Positions 34,210-43,143 of a stretch of DNA of 64,000 bases are shown here, in pieces. The DNA is from Brachyspira hyodysenteriae ATCC 27164. Its GTDB lineage: Bacteria; Spirochaetota; Brachyspiria; Brachyspirales; Brachyspiraceae. The notes below the pieces were generated by a model. It worked only from the letters and a program-made list of their open reading frames with translations, had not been told where the DNA came from and did no database searches. Each line of letters opens with the position of its first letter. Within the stretch, counting starts at the first letter, position 1. The position numbers and the translations under genes are program-made. The stretch is from contig NZ_CP015910.2 of the NCBI RefSeq assembly GCF_001676785.2, forward strand, positions 992,001 to 1,056,000, written 5' to 3'.

Positions 34210-35496
34210 ATGAGAGCATTTAATACTGTTGCCTTGATACTTGGTGGAGGTAGAGGAACAAGACTTTATCCTTTAGTAAAAGCACGCTCTAAGCCTGCAG
34301 TATCTTTGGGCGGTCAATACAGAATGATAGATATACCTGTATCTAACTGTATAAATAGCGGATTTAGAAATATATATGTTATAACACAATTTAATAGTGC
34401 ATCTTTGAATAATCATATATACAACGCATACAGATTCGATAACTTCTCAGGTGGACATGTAAGTATACTTGCTGCAGAACAGACAGATACTAATATAGAT
34501 TGGTATCAGGGAACAGCTGATGCAGTTAGAAAAAATCTTCCGCATTTTGATAATGAATTTGTTAATAATGTAGTTATACTTTCAGGCGATCAGGTTTATC
34601 GTATGAATTATAATGTAATGCTTCAGCATATGCTTGAAACAGGTGCTGATATAGTAGTTGGTACAGTTCCTGTTGTAAGAGAAGATGCTAAAGGTTTCGG
34701 CGTTATGCTTGTAAACAAAAGAGGCCAGATTACTAACTTCATGGAAAAACCTAAAGAAGCTGAAGAGCTTGATTCATTAAAATTAAGCGAAGATCAAAAG
34801 AAAATGTTTAACATAGAAGATCCTAATAAAGAATATTTAGCTTCTATGGGTATTTATGTGTTTAGAAGAAATGTACTTAAAGAAATTTTAGAAGATGTAT
34901 CTATGATGGATTTCGGTAAAGATATTATTCCTGAAGCTATCAAGAAGTATAAAGTATTCAGCTATGCTTTCCAAGGTTATTGGGAAGATGTAGGAACTAT
35001 TAAGGCTTATTTTGAAGCTAATATATCTTTTGGAAGTAAAAATCCTCCTTTCGATTTCTATGATGAAAATGCTCCTATATATACTCATGTTCGCTACTTG
35101 TCTCCTTCTAAAGTTGAAAAGGCTAGTGTAACATCTAGTATTATAGCAGATGGATGTAGAATAGAAAATGCTACTATAAAAGAATGCGTTATCGGTGTTC
35201 GTTCAGTAGTTCAAAGCGGTTCTACATTAGAAAGAGTAGTTATGATGGGTAGTGACTATTACGAAGATAGTGATGATATAGAAAGATTAAATGTTAAGCA
35301 TATACCTAAAATTGGTATTGGTAAAAAATGTACTCTTAAAAATGTAATTATAGATAAGAATGTAAGAATAGGTAATGATGTTGTTATTACAAATAAAAAG
35401 AAAATACAGCATCAGGATAGTGAATTCTATTGTATTAGAGATGGTATTGTAATAATTCCTAAAAATACAATAGTAAAAAGCGGTACAATTATCTAA
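34210..35496 (+). CDS. glgC: glucose-1-phosphate adenylyltransferase
   Basis: The 428-residue protein is ADP-glucose pyrophosphorylase. The nucleotide motif is LGGGRGTRLYPLVKARSKPA, with the signature SLGGQYRMIDIPVSNC; substrate-site motifs YQGTADAVR and SGDQVYRMNY follow, then FMEKP and a C-terminal left-handed beta-helix. It makes ADP-glucose, the donor for GlgA upstream, and is normally the committed and allosterically controlled step of glycogen synthesis. It has its own promoter and GGAG box and is followed by a terminator. Confidence 0.95.
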   Translation: MRAFNTVALILGGGRGTRLYPLVKARSKPAVSLGGQYRMIDIPVSNCINSGFRNIYVITQFNSASLNNHIYNAYRFDNFSGGHVSILAAEQTDTNIDWYQGTADAVRKNLPHFDNEFVNNVVILSGDQVYRMNYNVMLQHMLETGADIVVGTVPVVREDAKGFGVMLVNKRGQITNFMEKPKEAEELDSLKLSEDQKKMFNIEDPNKEYLASMGIYVFRRNVLKEILEDVSMMDFGKDIIPEAIKKYKVFSYAFQGYWEDVGTIKAYFEANISFGSKNPPFDFYDENAPIYTHVRYLSPSKVEKASVTSSIIADGCRIENATIKECVIGVRSVVQSGSTLERVVMMGSDYYEDSDDIERLNVKHIPKIGIGKKCTLKNVIIDKNVRIGNDVVITNKKKIQHQDSEFYCIRDGIVIIPKNTIVKSGTII

Positions 35497-35523
35497 TATT
35501 TGTTAGTTTAAGTTTGTTTGTTG

Positions 35524-35548
35524 TGGGTAGGAGTAATCTTCTACCCAT
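35524..35548 (+). terminator. intrinsic terminator after glgC
   Basis: TGGGTAGGAG at 35524-35533 pairs with CTTCTACCCA at 35538-35547 around TAAT, a GC-rich 10-bp stem with one G-T pair. The T-run is short (TATTTAT). Confidence 0.7.
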
Positions 35549-35600
35549 ATTTATATTAAAAATAAAAATGTAAAAAATAGTAAAAATATTGTAAATAAAC

Positions 35601-35628
35601 TTGACAAATAATATAAAAATGCTATACT
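35601..35628 (+). promoter_or_regulatory. promoter of the PepSY-like secreted protein
   Basis: TTGACA (35601-35606), a 16-nt spacer and TATACT (35623-35628) lie 50 nt upstream of the start codon. Confidence 0.7.
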
Positions 35629-35678
35629 TATAATTGTAAAGATAATTTACATATATCAATATTTAAGGAGAGTAAATC

Positions 35679-36107
35679 ATGAAAAAATTATCTATCTTTT
35701 TAGCATCATTATTTATTTTATCAGCTTCTAGTCTTTTTGCAGATATGGTAGTTCCGCCTTCAGCATTACCTCAGCAAGCTACAGCTTTTATAAATAGAGT
35801 TTTCCCTGGTGTTCAGATTTGGAAAGTTGAAAGAGACGGAAGAAAATTTGATGTAAATTTGTCTAATGGTGTATCCATAGATTTTTTAGCTAATGGAGAT
35901 TGGCAAAATATAGACAGCGAATATGCTCCTATACCTGATGCTGCTTTTCCTACTGCTGTTGTACAAGCTATAAAAAATGCATATCCTCAGGCTGCTATAA
36001 TTGATGCAGAAAAAGAGTGGGGAAACTACAAATTAAAATTAAATAATATGATGGAAGTTATGGTTTCAGGAAATGGACAAATAATGGGACAGCAATTTGA
36101 TGATTAA
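35679..36107 (+). CDS. secreted PepSY-like protein
   Basis: The 142-residue protein has a clear signal peptide (residues 1 to about 21, ending SSLFA before DMV). The mature part contains two repeats of the PepSY-like domain (about 30-80 and 90-140), each with a hydrophobic helix followed by beta strands, e.g. KFDVNLSNGVSIDFLANGDW and YKLKLNNMMEVMVSGNGQI. Such proteins are periplasmic and may bind or inhibit other proteins; no enzyme function is evident. It has a strong promoter, an AAGGAG box and its own terminator, so it is a stand-alone gene. Confidence 0.8.
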   Translation: MKKLSIFLASLFILSASSLFADMVVPPSALPQQATAFINRVFPGVQIWKVERDGRKFDVNLSNGVSIDFLANGDWQNIDSEYAPIPDAAFPTAVVQAIKNAYPQAAIIDAEKEWGNYKLKLNNMMEVMVSGNGQIMGQQFDD

Positions 36108-36126
36108 TCAATAATGAAACAAAAAT

Positions 36127-36162
36127 AAAAGCGGGAGAATTAATAATAATTCTTCCGCTTTT
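36127..36162. terminator. bidirectional intrinsic terminator
   Basis: AAAAGCGGGAGAATTA at 36127-36142 pairs with TAATTCTTCCGCTTTT at 36147-36162 (16 pairs, one G-T, 4-nt loop), flanked by A- and T-runs between convergent genes. Confidence 0.85.
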
Positions 36163-36169
36163 TTATTAA

Positions 36170-38545
36170 TTATTTATTTAAAGTATTTATTAAGTTTTCA
36201 ACATCTTCTCTTGTAATAATACCTCCGCTCATAGTATGAAGAGAACGAAGAGGTGTTTCAAGCATCATACTTTCAAACATTTTTTTAGTATCTGTTTTAT
36301 CATCTTTAAACATATCATCAAGTCCTGATAAAAGTTTATTATAAAATTCTTTTGCTATATTCTCATCAAGCAAATCTGCCAAATTATTATTAAGATGATA
36401 AGGTTTAGATGCTTTTATATTTATAGGTTTTAATTTTCTTCCTAAAAGCTGCTGAAATTCATTGTCTGAAATATTTATATCTTTAAAGTTGAAATAATTA
36501 TCAATTCTTTTTTGATAATAATTTATAGAGTTTATTTCCATATTTTTACTTAATAATAAATTTCTTGATGAATTACCTATATATATTGTATATACACCAC
36601 TTTCTATCTCATATTGTTTTGTATCAGCATTATAGAAAGAGAAACTTCTTTTATTTAATTTTAGTATAACAGTTTTAGTTTCTCCGGGTTCCAAAAATAC
36701 TTTTATAAAAGACTTTAATTCTTTTTTTGGTTTAAATACATTGTTTTCAGGAGCAGATATATAAACTTGAGCAACCTCACATCCGAATACATCTCCTGTG
36801 TTTTTTATATCGAAAACTACATGTATATTATCAAGTCCTGCAATAGTGTTGGCATCTGAAACAATTAAATTAGAGAATTCAAATGTTGTATATGATAAAC
36901 CGAATCCGAATGGGAATAAAACTTTTTTTTCTGCTTTATCATAATATCTATATCCTACAAATATTGATTCTCTGTATTCAACAGCCTTATTGCCTCCTGG
37001 AAAATATTTATAGCTTGGATTATCTTCCAAACTTAATGGGAAACTTTCAGCTAATTTTCCGCTTGGGTTAACTATACCAAATATTATATTGAAAGCGGCA
37101 CTTACAGCTGCTTCTCCTGCTAAGTATAAATTAATAACACCTTTTACTTTATCGATCCAAGGCATTAAAACAGGTGCACCAATAGAAAGTACAACGACTA
37201 CATTTTTATTTACTTTTGAAATTTCTTCTATTAAATGATTATGATTTTCAGGCAAGTTTAGATGTTTTCTGTCGAATCCTTCAGATTCATAAGAGTTTAT
37301 AAGTCCTGCAAATATTATTACAATATCTTTGTCTTTTGAAATATTTACTGCTTCTTCTATTAATGCATTATCTATATCAGCTGAATTTGAATCATATCCT
37401 TTAGCATAATTGAATTCTATATTGTTTTCTTTGAAATATTCTTCTGCAGTATCTATTTTGTATGCATTTATAAGAGAGCTTCCATTACCTTGATATCTAG
37501 GCTTTTGAGCGAATTCTCCTATCACAGCAATTTTACTTTCTTTTTTTGCCGGAAGTATTTTGTCTTCGTTTTTTAATAATACTATAGAGTTTTCAGCGAT
37601 TTTTCTTGCTATATTATGATGTTCTTCTTTATCGTAATCGAAATTATCATAAATATTATCCATAGAATATAGAGAGAAATATAAAAGTCTTTCTACGGCT
37701 TTATCTAATATTTTTTCATCTATAATAGTTTCTTTAACGGCATTATAAACTTTTCTATCATCTTCTCCATTAGTTGAAGGCATTTGTAAATCAAGTCCAG
37801 CCTTTAAAGCTTCAACTCTGTCATTAACAGCACCCCAATCTGAAATTACAATACCATCAAATCCCCATTCATCTCTAAGTATATCTGTAAGCAAGTATTT
37901 ATTTTCCGATGCGAATGTTCCATTAACACTATTATAAGCACACATAACAGTAGAAGGTTTAGCCTCTTTTACAGCTATTTCAAATGCATATAAATATATT
38001 TCTCTCAAAGCTCTTTCATCAACAACGCTGTCTATTATGAGTCTTAAAGTTTCCTGATTATTTGCAGCAAAATGTTTGAGGCTTGACTGTATTCCATTAT
38101 CTTCTAATCCGTTTATCCAACCGCTGGCCATTTTTCCGGCAAGATAAGGATCTTCAGAAAAATATTCAAAATTTCTTCCGCATAAAGGAGAACGTTTTAT
38201 ATTTACTCCAGGTCCTAATACTACAGCAACTTTATTAGCCTTTGCTTCTTTTGATATTGCTTCACCCATTTCATACATTATATTAGGATCAAATGAGCAG
38301 GCAGAGCAGCAGGCGGTAGGAAAGCAGGTTGATGAAACTGACTTTTGCAAACTTAATTCATCCGATTCAGTGCTTTGTTTTCTCACTCCATGAGGGCCGT
38401 CTGTTAAGTATACAGAGTCTATTTTCAATCTGTCTATTGCTTTTGTTGACCAGAAATCTTTACCGCTTAAAAGAGATACTTTTTCTTCCAAAGTCATTTC
38501 TTTTATTAATTCTTTTATTTTTTGCGAGTATTTATTATCATTCAT
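36170..38545 (-). CDS. GH3 beta-glucosidase
   Basis: The 791-residue protein is a family 3 glycoside hydrolase of beta-glucosidase type. Motifs include LTDGPHGVR near 48, SLKHFAANNQE near 155 and GIVISDWGAV at about 231-240, where Asp236 is the nucleophile. The C-terminal half has the alpha/beta sandwich (FAGLINSYESEGFDRKHLNLPENH) and a fibronectin-III-like domain (GCEVAQVYISAP). With no signal peptide it should be cytoplasmic and act on imported beta-glucosides. GAGG lies upstream of the ATG. It ends in a tail of about 100 residues after the Fn3-like domain whose role is unclear. Confidence 0.9.
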   Translation of the reverse strand: MNDNKYSQKIKELIKEMTLEEKVSLLSGKDFWSTKAIDRLKIDSVYLTDGPHGVRKQSTESDELSLQKSVSSTCFPTACCSACSFDPNIMYEMGEAISKEAKANKVAVVLGPGVNIKRSPLCGRNFEYFSEDPYLAGKMASGWINGLEDNGIQSSLKHFAANNQETLRLIIDSVVDERALREIYLYAFEIAVKEAKPSTVMCAYNSVNGTFASENKYLLTDILRDEWGFDGIVISDWGAVNDRVEALKAGLDLQMPSTNGEDDRKVYNAVKETIIDEKILDKAVERLLYFSLYSMDNIYDNFDYDKEEHHNIARKIAENSIVLLKNEDKILPAKKESKIAVIGEFAQKPRYQGNGSSLINAYKIDTAEEYFKENNIEFNYAKGYDSNSADIDNALIEEAVNISKDKDIVIIFAGLINSYESEGFDRKHLNLPENHNHLIEEISKVNKNVVVVLSIGAPVLMPWIDKVKGVINLYLAGEAAVSAAFNIIFGIVNPSGKLAESFPLSLEDNPSYKYFPGGNKAVEYRESIFVGYRYYDKAEKKVLFPFGFGLSYTTFEFSNLIVSDANTIAGLDNIHVVFDIKNTGDVFGCEVAQVYISAPENNVFKPKKELKSFIKVFLEPGETKTVILKLNKRSFSFYNADTKQYEIESGVYTIYIGNSSRNLLLSKNMEINSINYYQKRIDNYFNFKDINISDNEFQQLLGRKLKPINIKASKPYHLNNNLADLLDENIAKEFYNKLLSGLDDMFKDDKTDTKKMFESMMLETPLRSLHTMSGGIITREDVENLINTLNK

Positions 38546-38605
38546 AATTCAATACCTCAAAATTTGATTATTATATTTATATGATAGTATAAATATTTTA
38601 GTAAA

Positions 38606-39130
38606 TCAATATAAATTATATATATTCTTATGAAGAAGATTAACTATTTTTTTATATTCGTAACTAGTAAGTTCATTAGATGACATTAATCTAAAATCTA
38701 TAAATGTAACTTCTCCGTTATCAAGAAAATAAGGATATGGGTATGTATCATTATATAAATAGAAGCCTAAAGATCTATACCAATTTACTCTTCTATATGC
38801 TAAATCATTAGTATCTTCAGGCACAACTTCTAATATTATATTATCATGTATTTTCATTAATTTTTTTAATGCAGCAGAACCGTATCCCATGCATCTATAT
38901 TTTCTTTCTATGGCGAAATATTCTATATATGCAAATTCTTCAAGAAGCCAAGACAAGCAAACGCCTATATGGATATTATCTTTTTTAATGTCGTAAAGAT
39001 TTTTTTTGATTTTGTTATTATTATTTAAAGACTCTTTTAAACTCCAATTTTCACGGATATTAAAAGAGTCTTTTATAATTTCTTCATTATAATTTGAAGA
39101 ATCAATACTTTCTATTAATTCTATTTCCAT
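38606..39130 (-). CDS. GNAT acetyltransferase, copy 2
   Basis: The 174-residue protein is a GNAT N-acetyltransferase. The acetyl-CoA-binding region is AIERKYRCMGYGSAALKKLM, with the usual R-x2-G-x-G/A pattern, followed by LEVVPEDTNDLAYRRVNWYRSLGF, typical of the family's C-terminal strand and helix. Substrate unknown. Its start overlaps the preceding GNAT gene by 10 bp, and the two share layout and several motifs (EVxPxDxNxxAxxRxxWYxxxGxxL), so they are probably an ancient tandem duplication and translationally coupled. Confidence 0.82.
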   Translation of the reverse strand: MEIELIESIDSSNYNEEIIKDSFNIRENWSLKESLNNNNKIKKNLYDIKKDNIHIGVCLSWLLEEFAYIEYFAIERKYRCMGYGSAALKKLMKIHDNIILEVVPEDTNDLAYRRVNWYRSLGFYLYNDTYPYPYFLDNGEVTFIDFRLMSSNELTSYEYKKIVNLLHKNIYNLY

Positions 39131-39684
39131 TTATCTATTTCATCTAATCTAGGCTTGTATACTTTATTATATATTATTTTTGTGATATTGTCATGCTCTT
39201 CTTTATCCTGTATCTTTCTGCTTGTCATTATTTTCATTTTCATAGTTGATATTTCCTGATTTTCATTTATACAAGGCATATCATATTCATGATCTGCGAG
39301 TATTAGCCCGAATCTTTTATACCATTCAATGCGTTTTTGTGCAATTTCATTTAAATCATAAGGCTCTACTTCTATAACTATTAATTTATTGCTTAATATT
39401 TCTAGTATTTTAGTAAGCACTTCAGAACCATATTTTTTTCCTCTTAAATTTTTATCTATAGCCAAATATTCACCGTAATTAAAATCATCTAAATCCCAAA
39501 GCATAGTTAAGCCTATAGGAACATCATCATCTAATATAGCATAAAATTTATAATTATGATTATCTTTGTTTTCCAAAGTCATATCGAAATTCCATCTCTC
39601 TTCAGGCGGAAAGGCATCATCATATAATTGCTTATAAAAATCTTTGTTCTGTAAATTTTCTTTCATTTCAATTAATTTAATCAT
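39121..39684 (-). CDS. GNAT acetyltransferase, copy 1
   Basis: The 187-residue protein is a GNAT N-acetyltransferase with the acetyl-CoA site LAIDKNLRGKKYGSEVLTKI and the C-terminal EVEPYDLNEIAQKRIEWYKRFGL. The N-terminal part (AFPPEERW) is also seen in related small acetyltransferases. GGAG lies upstream of the ATG and the gene diverges from kdsA. Substrate unknown. Confidence 0.82.
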   Translation of the reverse strand: MIKLIEMKENLQNKDFYKQLYDDAFPPEERWNFDMTLENKDNHNYKFYAILDDDVPIGLTMLWDLDDFNYGEYLAIDKNLRGKKYGSEVLTKILEILSNKLIVIEVEPYDLNEIAQKRIEWYKRFGLILADHEYDMPCINENQEISTMKMKIMTSRKIQDKEEHDNITKIIYNKVYKPRLDEIDKWK

Positions 39685-39818
39685 AATAAAAACTCCAATA
39701 TTAGATTTAGTCCGATTATATACTATTTTTATAATTAAGTAAATACAGTATTTTTGATATTTGATTTATTTTTCATTATTTGTGAATATATGATGCAGGC
39801 TATAATTTTGTATAATCA

Positions 39819-39846
39819 TTGACTTTAAGTATTAATATTGTATCAT
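39819..39846 (+). promoter_or_regulatory. kdsA promoter
   Basis: TTGACT (39819-39824), a 16-nt spacer and TATCAT (39841-39846) lie 35 nt upstream of the chosen kdsA start. Confidence 0.6.
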
Positions 39847-39881
39847 ATAAACATAATTTTTATATTTTTAAAGGATATAAT

Positions 39882-40697
39882 ATGATTTTTGATTATAAAG
39901 GCATTACTAATAAAAATAAAGATTTAATATTCGTTGCTGGTCCTTGTGTTATAGAAAGCGAAGAAATGACAATGACTATAGCAAAAAAATTAAAAGAAAT
40001 AAAAGATAAATTAAATATACAATTAGTTTTCAAAGGAAGTTTTGATAAGGCAAACAGAACATCTCTTTCATCTTTCAGAGGACTTGGAATGAAAGAAGGA
40101 CTTCAAATACTTCAGAATGTTGGTAAAGAATTTAATTTTCTTACTTTAACAGATATACATGTACCTACAGATGCAGAGGAAGCTGCTAAATATGTTGACT
40201 TCTTACAGATACCAGCTTTTTTATGCAGACAAACTGATATGCTTAGAGCAGCATGCGAAACAGGAAAAGCAGTTAATGTTAAGAAAGGACAATTCATAAG
40301 CGGTTATGATTGTAAATATATAGCTGATAAATGTACTGATGCTATCAATGAAAACAGACTCTTTTTATGCGAAAGAGGTACTATGTTCGGATATGGTAAT
40401 TTAGTTGTAGATATGAAGAATTTGGAGATAATGAAAAATTATGCACCTGTTATGTATGATGCTACTCATTCGCTTCAAATGCCTTCTGCTAATAATGGAC
40501 AATCTGGGGGAGCTAGAGAGTTTATACCTGCTATATTGAAATCGGCTGTTGCTTTGGGAATAGACGCCGTATTTATGGAGGTGCATCCTAATCCTGATAA
40601 AAGCCCTTCAGATTCAGGCACTATATTTGATTTGAATAAGGTTGAGGAATTATGGACTCAGGTTATAAAGATCAATGATTTAGTTAAGAGTTTGTAA
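39882..40697 (+). CDS. kdsA: 3-deoxy-D-manno-octulosonate-8-phosphate synthase
   Basis: The 271-residue protein is KDO-8-phosphate synthase, which condenses phosphoenolpyruvate with arabinose-5-phosphate for KDO. Motifs: FVAGPCVIES near the start, FKGSFDKANRTS for PEP binding, DIHVPTDA, QIPAFLCRQTDM and MYDATHSLQMPS. I place the start at ATG 39882, 6 nt after AAGGA; the frame extends upstream to 39819 but that would include the promoter. KDO suggests that the organism makes a lipooligosaccharide-type glycolipid, an inference for a spirochaete. It is preceded by a promoter and followed by the GC-rich hairpin region. Confidence 0.95.
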   Translation: MIFDYKGITNKNKDLIFVAGPCVIESEEMTMTIAKKLKEIKDKLNIQLVFKGSFDKANRTSLSSFRGLGMKEGLQILQNVGKEFNFLTLTDIHVPTDAEEAAKYVDFLQIPAFLCRQTDMLRAACETGKAVNVKKGQFISGYDCKYIADKCTDAINENRLFLCERGTMFGYGNLVVDMKNLEIMKNYAPVMYDATHSLQMPSANNGQSGGAREFIPAILKSAVALGIDAVFMEVHPNPDKSPSDSGTIFDLNKVEELWTQVIKINDLVKSL

Positions 40698-41187
40698 TTA
40701 ATGTATACAATTTATTGTTAACTTTACTAAATATAATATGTTCTGCTTAAATTAAATACGTTTTGCCAGATTTGGTATATACTGAAAATTTTTAAGTTTG
40801 TCATTTTTTTATTCAACTTTTTCCCGCCTCAAAAAGTTGCAAAAAGTGCAAGTATAAAATTAGTACTAAATCATGCTAAAATTATCTTAAATATAAGGTA
40901 ATTCATAAAATAAAAGCCAAAATGTAGCCTTTTGGCTTCTCGCCTGCAGCGAGGCGGGCTTCGCCTGTGGCAATACCACAGGCACTTCCTTCGGTCGCAA
41001 AAGAAGTGGGGTTACCCTACGGGTACGCTTCGCGGGGGGGCAAAGCCCCAATATCACAATATAAATATTAATTTTATTTTTGACAAAATATAATAGTTTA
41101 TATATAAATTAATAGAGTCATATTTAATAATTTTATTAAATTTGAAAAATATATTTTTATAAAAATAGGAGAAAATTAATTAAAAAT
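40698..41187. other. long intergenic region with a GC-rich multi-hairpin element
   Basis: This 490-bp gap has no gene I can support. Near 40816-40839, AACTTTTT and AAAAAGTT flank an 8-nt loop. From about 40914 to 41049 the sequence becomes strikingly GC-rich and consists of six adjacent short hairpins, described as a separate feature. The final 140 bp is AT-rich and leads into the next gene. Confidence 0.8.
40914..41049 (+). repeat. GC-rich tandem-hairpin element (candidate dispersed repeat or structured RNA)
   Basis: Six stem-loops follow one another: AAGCCAAAA/TTTTGGCTT (40914-40938), CGCCT/AGGCG (40941-40956) which can switch to AGGCG/CGCCT (40952-40966), GCCTGTGG/CCACAGGC (40963-40983), CACTTC/GAAGTG (40983-41008), TACCC/GGGTA (41013-41025) and GGGGC/GCCCC (41037-41049). 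GC content is far above the surrounding DNA. It has no open reading frame of note. It may be a REP-like dispersed element or an RNA; only a genome-wide search can tell. Confidence 0.6.
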
Positions 41188-41868
41188 ATGAAAAATATAG
41201 TTATTGTACTTGCTTCAAGATTAGGTTCTACAAGGCTTCCTCAAAAAGCATTAAAACCTATGGCTAATTGTAACAGTATGCTTGAACTTATTATTAAAAG
41301 ATTAAGAAGTTCTAAAAGGTCTAATGATGTAGTGGTTGCTACTGAAGAAAAATCTTATGAAGCGTTTAAAAATATATTTGATGAATTGAAATGCAGTTAT
41401 TTTGTTGGAAGTGAAGAAGATGTGCTTAACAGATATAGAAAAGCTGCTGAAGAGTTTAATGCTGATATAGTTGTGCGTGCTACAGGAGATAATCCTTTGG
41501 TGAGTGTTAAGGCTTTGGATATGATTATAGATTATCATATAGAAAAAAATGCTGATCTTAGTCATTATGATTTACTTCCTTACGGCAGCGGTGTAGAAGT
41601 GATAAATTATGAGGCTTTAAAAATTGCTGATGATAATTCTAAAGACAGTTTTGAGCATGAGCATATTACGCAGTATCATTATAGAAACCCAGATAAATTC
41701 AAAATAGAAAATCCTAAAGTAAATGAAGAGTTTGCTATGCCTGAACTTAGAACTACTGTTGATACTATTGAAGATTATAATAATGTATGCAAGATTTTTG
41801 AAAAATATAATAATGATATATATGTTGATGTTGATACCATAATAAGTGATATAAGAAATGGAAGATAA
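41188..41868 (+). CDS. SpsF/NeuA-like cytidylyltransferase
   Basis: The 226-residue protein fits the SpsF-type sugar nucleotidyltransferase group. The nucleotide motif LASRLGSTRLPQKALKP is at 8-24, YFVGSEEDVLNRYRKAAEEF near 70, and VVRATGDNPLV near 98 holds the metal-binding aspartate. It would activate a sugar acid or similar sugar for surface polysaccharide or flagellar glycosylation. The substrate cannot be read from sequence. The nearest ribosome-binding site (GGAGA at 41168-41172) lies 15 nt before the ATG, longer than usual; a non-standard ATT start at 41179 would be better spaced but is less likely. It overlaps the GIY-YIG gene by 11 bp. Confidence 0.82.
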   Translation: MKNIVIVLASRLGSTRLPQKALKPMANCNSMLELIIKRLRSSKRSNDVVVATEEKSYEAFKNIFDELKCSYFVGSEEDVLNRYRKAAEEFNADIVVRATGDNPLVSVKALDMIIDYHIEKNADLSHYDLLPYGSGVEVINYEALKIADDNSKDSFEHEHITQYHYRNPDKFKIENPKVNEEFAMPELRTTVDTIEDYNNVCKIFEKYNNDIYVDVDTIISDIRNGR

Positions 41869-42247
41869 TAAAAGTTATTATGTTTATATAATACTATGTG
41901 AAACTGATTCATACTATACAGGCATTACTAATGATCTTATAAATAGATTTAATAAACATGCAAAGGGCAGGGGGGCTAATTATACAAAGTTTCGTAAGCC
42001 TTTAAGATATTTATCTGCTTGGAAGGTTGAAAATGTTAATATTGCTTTGAGTGTAGAGCATTATATAAAAAGCGTAGATAAAAAAATTAAAACTATGTTC
42101 ATAGAAAACAAAAGACTTCTTAAAAGTTATTATATAAAAGAAATGAAAAATAAAAAGAAAGATTTTAATATCAATATAAGTATCAAAAGTTTAAGCAAAA
42201 AAGATATAGAATATATAAATAATTCAGTTTATAACAATACTATTTGA
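41858..42247 (+). CDS. GIY-YIG domain protein
   Basis: The 129-residue protein begins with a GIY-YIG nuclease domain of the UPF0213 type: YYVYIILCETDSYYTGITNDLINRFNKHAKGRGANYT, in which the GIY and YIG signatures are represented by YVYII and YTGIT. A C-terminal basic, low-complexity tail of about 40 residues (KKKDFNINISIKSLSKK) follows. Small proteins of this type are predicted endonucleases without a fixed role. Its start lies inside the end of the nucleotidyltransferase gene. The tail makes it longer than the usual 80-100 residues. Confidence 0.82.
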   Translation: MEDNKSYYVYIILCETDSYYTGITNDLINRFNKHAKGRGANYTKFRKPLRYLSAWKVENVNIALSVEHYIKSVDKKIKTMFIENKRLLKSYYIKEMKNKKKDFNINISIKSLSKKDIEYINNSVYNNTI

Positions 42248-42272
42248 CAATAATATTGTTATACTATATCAT
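42244..42272 (+). promoter_or_regulatory. transketolase promoter
   Basis: TTGACA (42244-42249), 17-nt spacer and TATCAT (42267-42272) begin within the stop codon of the GIY-YIG gene, 32 nt upstream of the transketolase start. Confidence 0.65.
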
Positions 42273-42304
42273 AAAATAAAAATTATACTATATAAGGAAT
42301 TATT

Positions 42305-43102
42305 ATGTCTTCTTTAAATACTCAAATAAGAAAAGATATAGTAAGTATGGTTTATAATGCCAATTCAGGACATATAGGCGGTTCTTTATCATTGGTAGAG
42401 ATAATGCATACTTTATATTTTAAGATTATGAATATTGATCCTAAAAATCCAAAAATGGACGGCAGGGATATATTTATTATGTCTAAAGGACATGCTTCTG
42501 CAGTACTTTATTCTACATTAGCACATAGAGGATTTTTCCCAACAGATGAGCTTTTAACTTATAGAAAATTAGGCTCAAGACTTCAAGGACACCCTTCCAA
42601 AAAGAATTTAGAATGTATTGAGGCATCTACAGGTTCTTTGGGACAAGGAGTTTGTATAGCTTTAGGTGCCGCTTTAGGATACAAATTAGATAAAAAAGAT
42701 GCTAAAGTTTTTGTTATAGCAGGAGACGGAGAGGCTCAAGAAGGTACTTTCTGGGAATCTGCTATGGCTGCTGCAAATTACAAGCTTGATAATTATACTC
42801 TTATTATAGACCATAATGGATTGCAAATAGATGGTAAAAATGATGAAGTTATGAGTTTAGGTGATTTAGAAGCTAAGATGAAAGCATTCGGTTTTGAAAC
42901 TTATGTTGTTGATGGACATAATGAAAAGGAACTTGAAGAAGTATTTGGTAAAAAAGTATCTGGAAAGCCTAAATGCGTAATTGCTAAAACAGTTAAAGGT
43001 AAGGGAGTATCATTTATGGAAAATAATGTAGGCTGGCATGGAAAAGCTCCTAATAAAGAAGAATATGAAAAGGCTATGGAAGAGTTGAATAAACTTGATT
43101 AA
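42305..43102 (+). CDS. transketolase, N-terminal subunit
   Basis: The 265-residue protein is the thiamine-diphosphate-binding half of a split transketolase. GHIGGSLSLVEIMH is near the N-terminus, MSKGHASAVLYS follows, and IAGDGEAQEGTFWESAMAAANYKLDNY is the ThDP/Mg motif (GDG-x-N type). It works with the next gene to move two-carbon units between ketose and aldose phosphates in the pentose phosphate pathway. AAGGA precedes the start. Confidence 0.93.
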   Translation: MSSLNTQIRKDIVSMVYNANSGHIGGSLSLVEIMHTLYFKIMNIDPKNPKMDGRDIFIMSKGHASAVLYSTLAHRGFFPTDELLTYRKLGSRLQGHPSKKNLECIEASTGSLGQGVCIALGAALGYKLDKKDAKVFVIAGDGEAQEGTFWESAMAAANYKLDNYTLIIDHNGLQIDGKNDEVMSLGDLEAKMKAFGFETYVVDGHNEKELEEVFGKKVSGKPKCVIAKTVKGKGVSFMENNVGWHGKAPNKEEYEKAMEELNKLD

Positions 43103-43143
43103 TGAAAATTTTTATTAAGTATAAATATTAAGGAATAATTATT

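Noticed and set aside
40914..41049. tRNA or small-RNA gene in the GC-rich region
   Set aside because: No cloverleaf, anticodon arm or CCA end can be drawn; hairpins are simple and adjacent. It is reported as an unassigned element.
41164..41190. ATT start at 41179 for the nucleotidyltransferase
   Set aside because: Spacing to GGAGA is better than for the ATG, but ATT starts are very rare and the family normally begins at the MK of the chosen start.
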